A stretch of DNA of 6,061 nucleotides from NCBI GenBank assembly GCA_041486365.1, contig JBGPLH010000210.1:1-6061 (forward strand). The letters run 5' to 3'. Of this stretch, positions 4,454 through 6,061 are shown in pieces. Every line of letters begins with the position of its first letter. Position 1 is the stretch's first letter. This stretch comes from JBGPLH01 sp041486365 [NCBI: Thermodesulfobacteriota bacterium] (GTDB lineage: Bacteria; JAUYMQ01). The notes below the pieces were generated by a model, which made no database searches, was not told where the DNA came from, and saw only the letters and a list, made by a program, of their open reading frames with translations. The translations under genes and the position numbers were made by a program.

Positions 4454-6061
4454 ATGTTCCGACGCGCGCTGTCCATCATGCTCTCCATCTCGATCACGCT
4501 CATCCCGGGGCCGCGCGCGGCGCGCGCGGCCGTGGACTCGCAGACGCTCGGCGACACGATCTCGAGCGGCCGGCAGGCCGGTGGGGGCGGCGCCGCCGCA
4601 TCGGGGCTCGAGTCCTTCAAGGCTGACCTCTTCACGGGCTCAGCCTCCTACGCGATCCCGATCGCCATCCCGCCTGGCACCGCCGGGATGCAGCCCTCGC
4701 TCGCGCTGGGCTATCGATCGAACGCCGGGAACGGCTGGGTGGGCGCGGGATGGAGCCTCGGGGTCCCCGCGATCGCGCGCAGCCTGCGGTTCGGTACGCC
4801 CCGCTACGTGGACGACCCCGCCGATCCGGCCCGCGATCGGTTCGTGCTGGGAGACGATCCGCTCGTGGAGCTCGGCGGGAGCGTGTACGCCACGGAGATC
4901 GAGAGCTATGCGCGCCTGCGGCGGATGAACCCGGGCGCCCCGGACGAGTGGTGGGAGGTGACCCGGCGCGACGGGCGGGTCCTGCGGTTCGGCGACACGC
5001 CGGACTCGCGCCTGGAGAAGTCGCCGGGTCGGATCTTCGCCTGGCTCCTCCACGCGGAAGCCGACACGCACGGCAACGGGATCGCCTACGAATACGATCG
5101 CTCCACCGATCCGGGCTCCGCGTACCTCTCTCGCGTCACGTACACGACCCACGCGGGCGAAATCGCCATGGCCTCCCGCGAGGTGGCCTTCGTGCTCGAG
5201 AGCCAGCCACGCCCCGATCCCCTCGTAAGCTACCAGGCGGGGTTCGCCCAGCCGCTCACCCACCGCCTCGCGCAGATCGCCGTCACCTTCGGCGGGGCCC
5301 TCGTGCGTCGCTACGAGCTTGTCTACGACACCGGCGCCTCGGGCCGCTCGCTGCTCCGGAGCGTGCGGATGGTGGGGCGCGACGGCGCCACGGCCGCTCC
5401 CGCGCAGACGTTCACCTATCAGACCTTCACGACGGCGTTCGAGGCGGCCATCGACTGGCCCAATCCCTCCGCCGCGGACAACTACGTCGCGATCCGGCCG
5501 GCCGGTCCCACCGGAAACGCCGAGTACGCGCTCTTCGACCTGACGGGGGACGGCCTGCCCGACCGCGTGACGCGCGACAAGACGAACAACCTGCGGTGGA
5601 AGGTCTGGACGAACCGGGGAGGCGGCGCGGGCTTCGCGGCCTCTCCGATCCTCTGGAGCAACCCGTCGGCGGGGGAGGTCACATCCAACCGCACGATCCG
5701 TCGCCTCTCCGGGAGCGGTGACGTGCTTGCGGACGTGATCGATCTGGACGGCGACGGCCGGTCGGATCGGGTGACCGCCGGGATCAACGGTGACAAGCTG
5801 AACCTGCGCTTCTTCCGCAACAACGGGACCGGCTTCGCCGCCGGGGTGAACTGGCCGGATGCCGCGAACCTCGGGCTTGTGCGCAAGGTGACGACGACCT
5901 CGACGGGCTACTGGGTGTCGGCGGATCTGATGGACATGAACGGCGACGGGAAGCCCGATCGCGTGAAGGCGAACAACGCGTCGAGCTGGCTGGTGTATCT
6001 CGGCACGGGCGCGGGCTTCGCCGCCGTCCCGATCCTCTGGAGCGTGCCCGCCGGGGATTCC
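4454..6061 (+). CDS. Exported SpvB-domain / FG-GAP repeat protein, Tc-toxin B/RHS-like (5' part)
   Basis: The frame is open for 536 codons from the ATG to the window end, so the protein is truncated by the window. Residues 1-25 form a Sec signal peptide: basic MFRRA, hydrophobic LSIMLSISITLIP, then a likely cleavage after ARA (A25). Residues about 55-290 resemble the SpvB domain of Salmonella SpvB and of the TcaC/TcdB toxin-complex B subunits. Matching pieces are GSASYAIPIAIPPGTAGMQPSL (62-83, first 20 typical), GYRSNAGNGWVGAGWSLG (86-103), RDRFVLGDDPLVELGG near 127-142, and HGNGIAYEYDR (206-216). From 335 on, tandem FG-GAP/VCBS-type units carry calcium-loop-like motifs DLTGDGLPD (362-370), DLDGDGRSD (430-438) and DMNGDGKPD (494-502). 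In related proteins this half forms the start of a large beta-propeller/RHS shell that can enclose a C-terminal toxin. No RHS (YD) repeats or toxin domain lie within the window, so toxin function is unproven. Alternatives are a surface adhesin or wall-associated YD-repeat protein. It is probably secreted or at the cell surface. Confidence 0.9.
   Translation, partial: MFRRALSIMLSISITLIPGPRAARAAVDSQTLGDTISSGRQAGGGGAAASGLESFKADLFTGSASYAIPIAIPPGTAGMQPSLALGYRSNAGNGWVGAGWSLGVPAIARSLRFGTPRYVDDPADPARDRFVLGDDPLVELGGSVYATEIESYARLRRMNPGAPDEWWEVTRRDGRVLRFGDTPDSRLEKSPGRIFAWLLHAEADTHGNGIAYEYDRSTDPGSAYLSRVTYTTHAGEIAMASREVAFVLESQPRPDPLVSYQAGFAQPLTHRLAQIAVTFGGALVRRYELVYDTGASGRSLLRSVRMVGRDGATAAPAQTFTYQTFTTAFEAAIDWPNPSAADNYVAIRPAGPTGNAEYALFDLTGDGLPDRVTRDKTNNLRWKVWTNRGGGAGFAASPILWSNPSAGEVTSNRTIRRLSGSGDVLADVIDLDGDGRSDRVTAGINGDKLNLRFFRNNGTGFAAGVNWPDAANLGLVRKVTTTSTGYWVSADLMDMNGDGKPDRVKANNASSWLVYLGTGAGFAAVPILWSVPAGDS
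5456..6061 (+). repeat. Tandem FG-GAP/VCBS-type repeats within the SpvB-like gene
   Basis: Repeat units begin at tryptophans W335, W401, W467 and W529 of the protein (base positions 5456, 5654, 5852 and 6038). Unit lengths are 198, 198 and 186 bases, and the fourth unit is cut by the window end. Each complete unit holds one D-x-x-G-D-G-x-x-D-R-V motif, and the linker before the next tryptophan has the form GxGFAA-x(2-3)-W. The 36-base segments at 5624-5659 and 6008-6043 differ at only 4 positions, suggesting relatively recent duplication or conversion within the gene. Confidence 0.75.

Noticed and set aside
4125-4928. 267-residue + strand frame overlapping the leader and the start of the SpvB-like gene
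   Set aside because: Arginine/proline/serine-rich translation out of frame with the SpvB-like gene, which has a signal peptide, a strong ribosome binding site and domain motifs.
4750-5721. 323-residue + strand frame inside the SpvB-like gene
   Set aside because: It is in another frame of a gene whose own frame carries three clear FG-GAP motifs; the shadow product is arginine-rich and motif-free.
1-6061. tRNA, rRNA, CRISPR arrays, insertion sequence ends or integration sites
   Set aside because: I saw no cloverleaf landmarks such as a T-arm GGTTCGA, no spaced direct repeats, no transposase frame and no terminal inverted repeats with target duplications.

Overview
The window is GC-rich, densely coded bacterial DNA. 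Every supported gene is on the + strand. No rRNA, tRNA, CRISPR array or insertion sequence is visible. A Gram-negative-like, high-GC lineage is plausible (for example a deltaproteobacterial-grade, Acidobacteria-like or Eisenbacteria-like genome). The grounds are the glycogen synthase type, the pilin-like tail on a membrane protein and the secreted SpvB-type protein. I cannot fix the phylum from this sequence alone.

Positions 1-2983 hold a glycogen module. The 3' end of an unrecognised gene (2-214) is followed after 37 bases by glgA (glycogen synthase, 252-1754). glgA overlaps glgC (ADP-glucose pyrophosphorylase, 1751-2983) by an ATGA stop/start. GlgC makes ADP-glucose from glucose-1-phosphate and ATP, and GlgA adds that glucose to a growing alpha-1,4-glucan. 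The two genes therefore encode consecutive steps and are probably translated together. Branching enzyme and phosphorylase genes are not in the window.

Positions 2984-3916 hold a separate unit. A reasonable sigma-70-like promoter (3041-3069) precedes a 267-residue membrane protein (3113-3916) with about six membrane segments and a C-terminal domain resembling the soluble part of type II secretion/type IV pilin proteins. Its function is unknown.

Positions 3917-4453 are about 540 bases without a credible gene. They contain several potential RNA hairpins, including two mutually exclusive ones, and a pyrimidine tract that could mask the next ribosome binding site.

Positions 4454-6061 hold the first 536 codons of a large exported protein. 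It has a Sec signal peptide, an SpvB/TcaC-like domain and then tandem FG-GAP/VCBS-type repeats. The gene runs off the window end. This architecture is typical of the N-terminal half of Tc-toxin B-subunit/RHS-like proteins, so the diagnostic C-terminal part lies downstream. It is the most interesting element here, but a complete new system cannot be demonstrated from this window.
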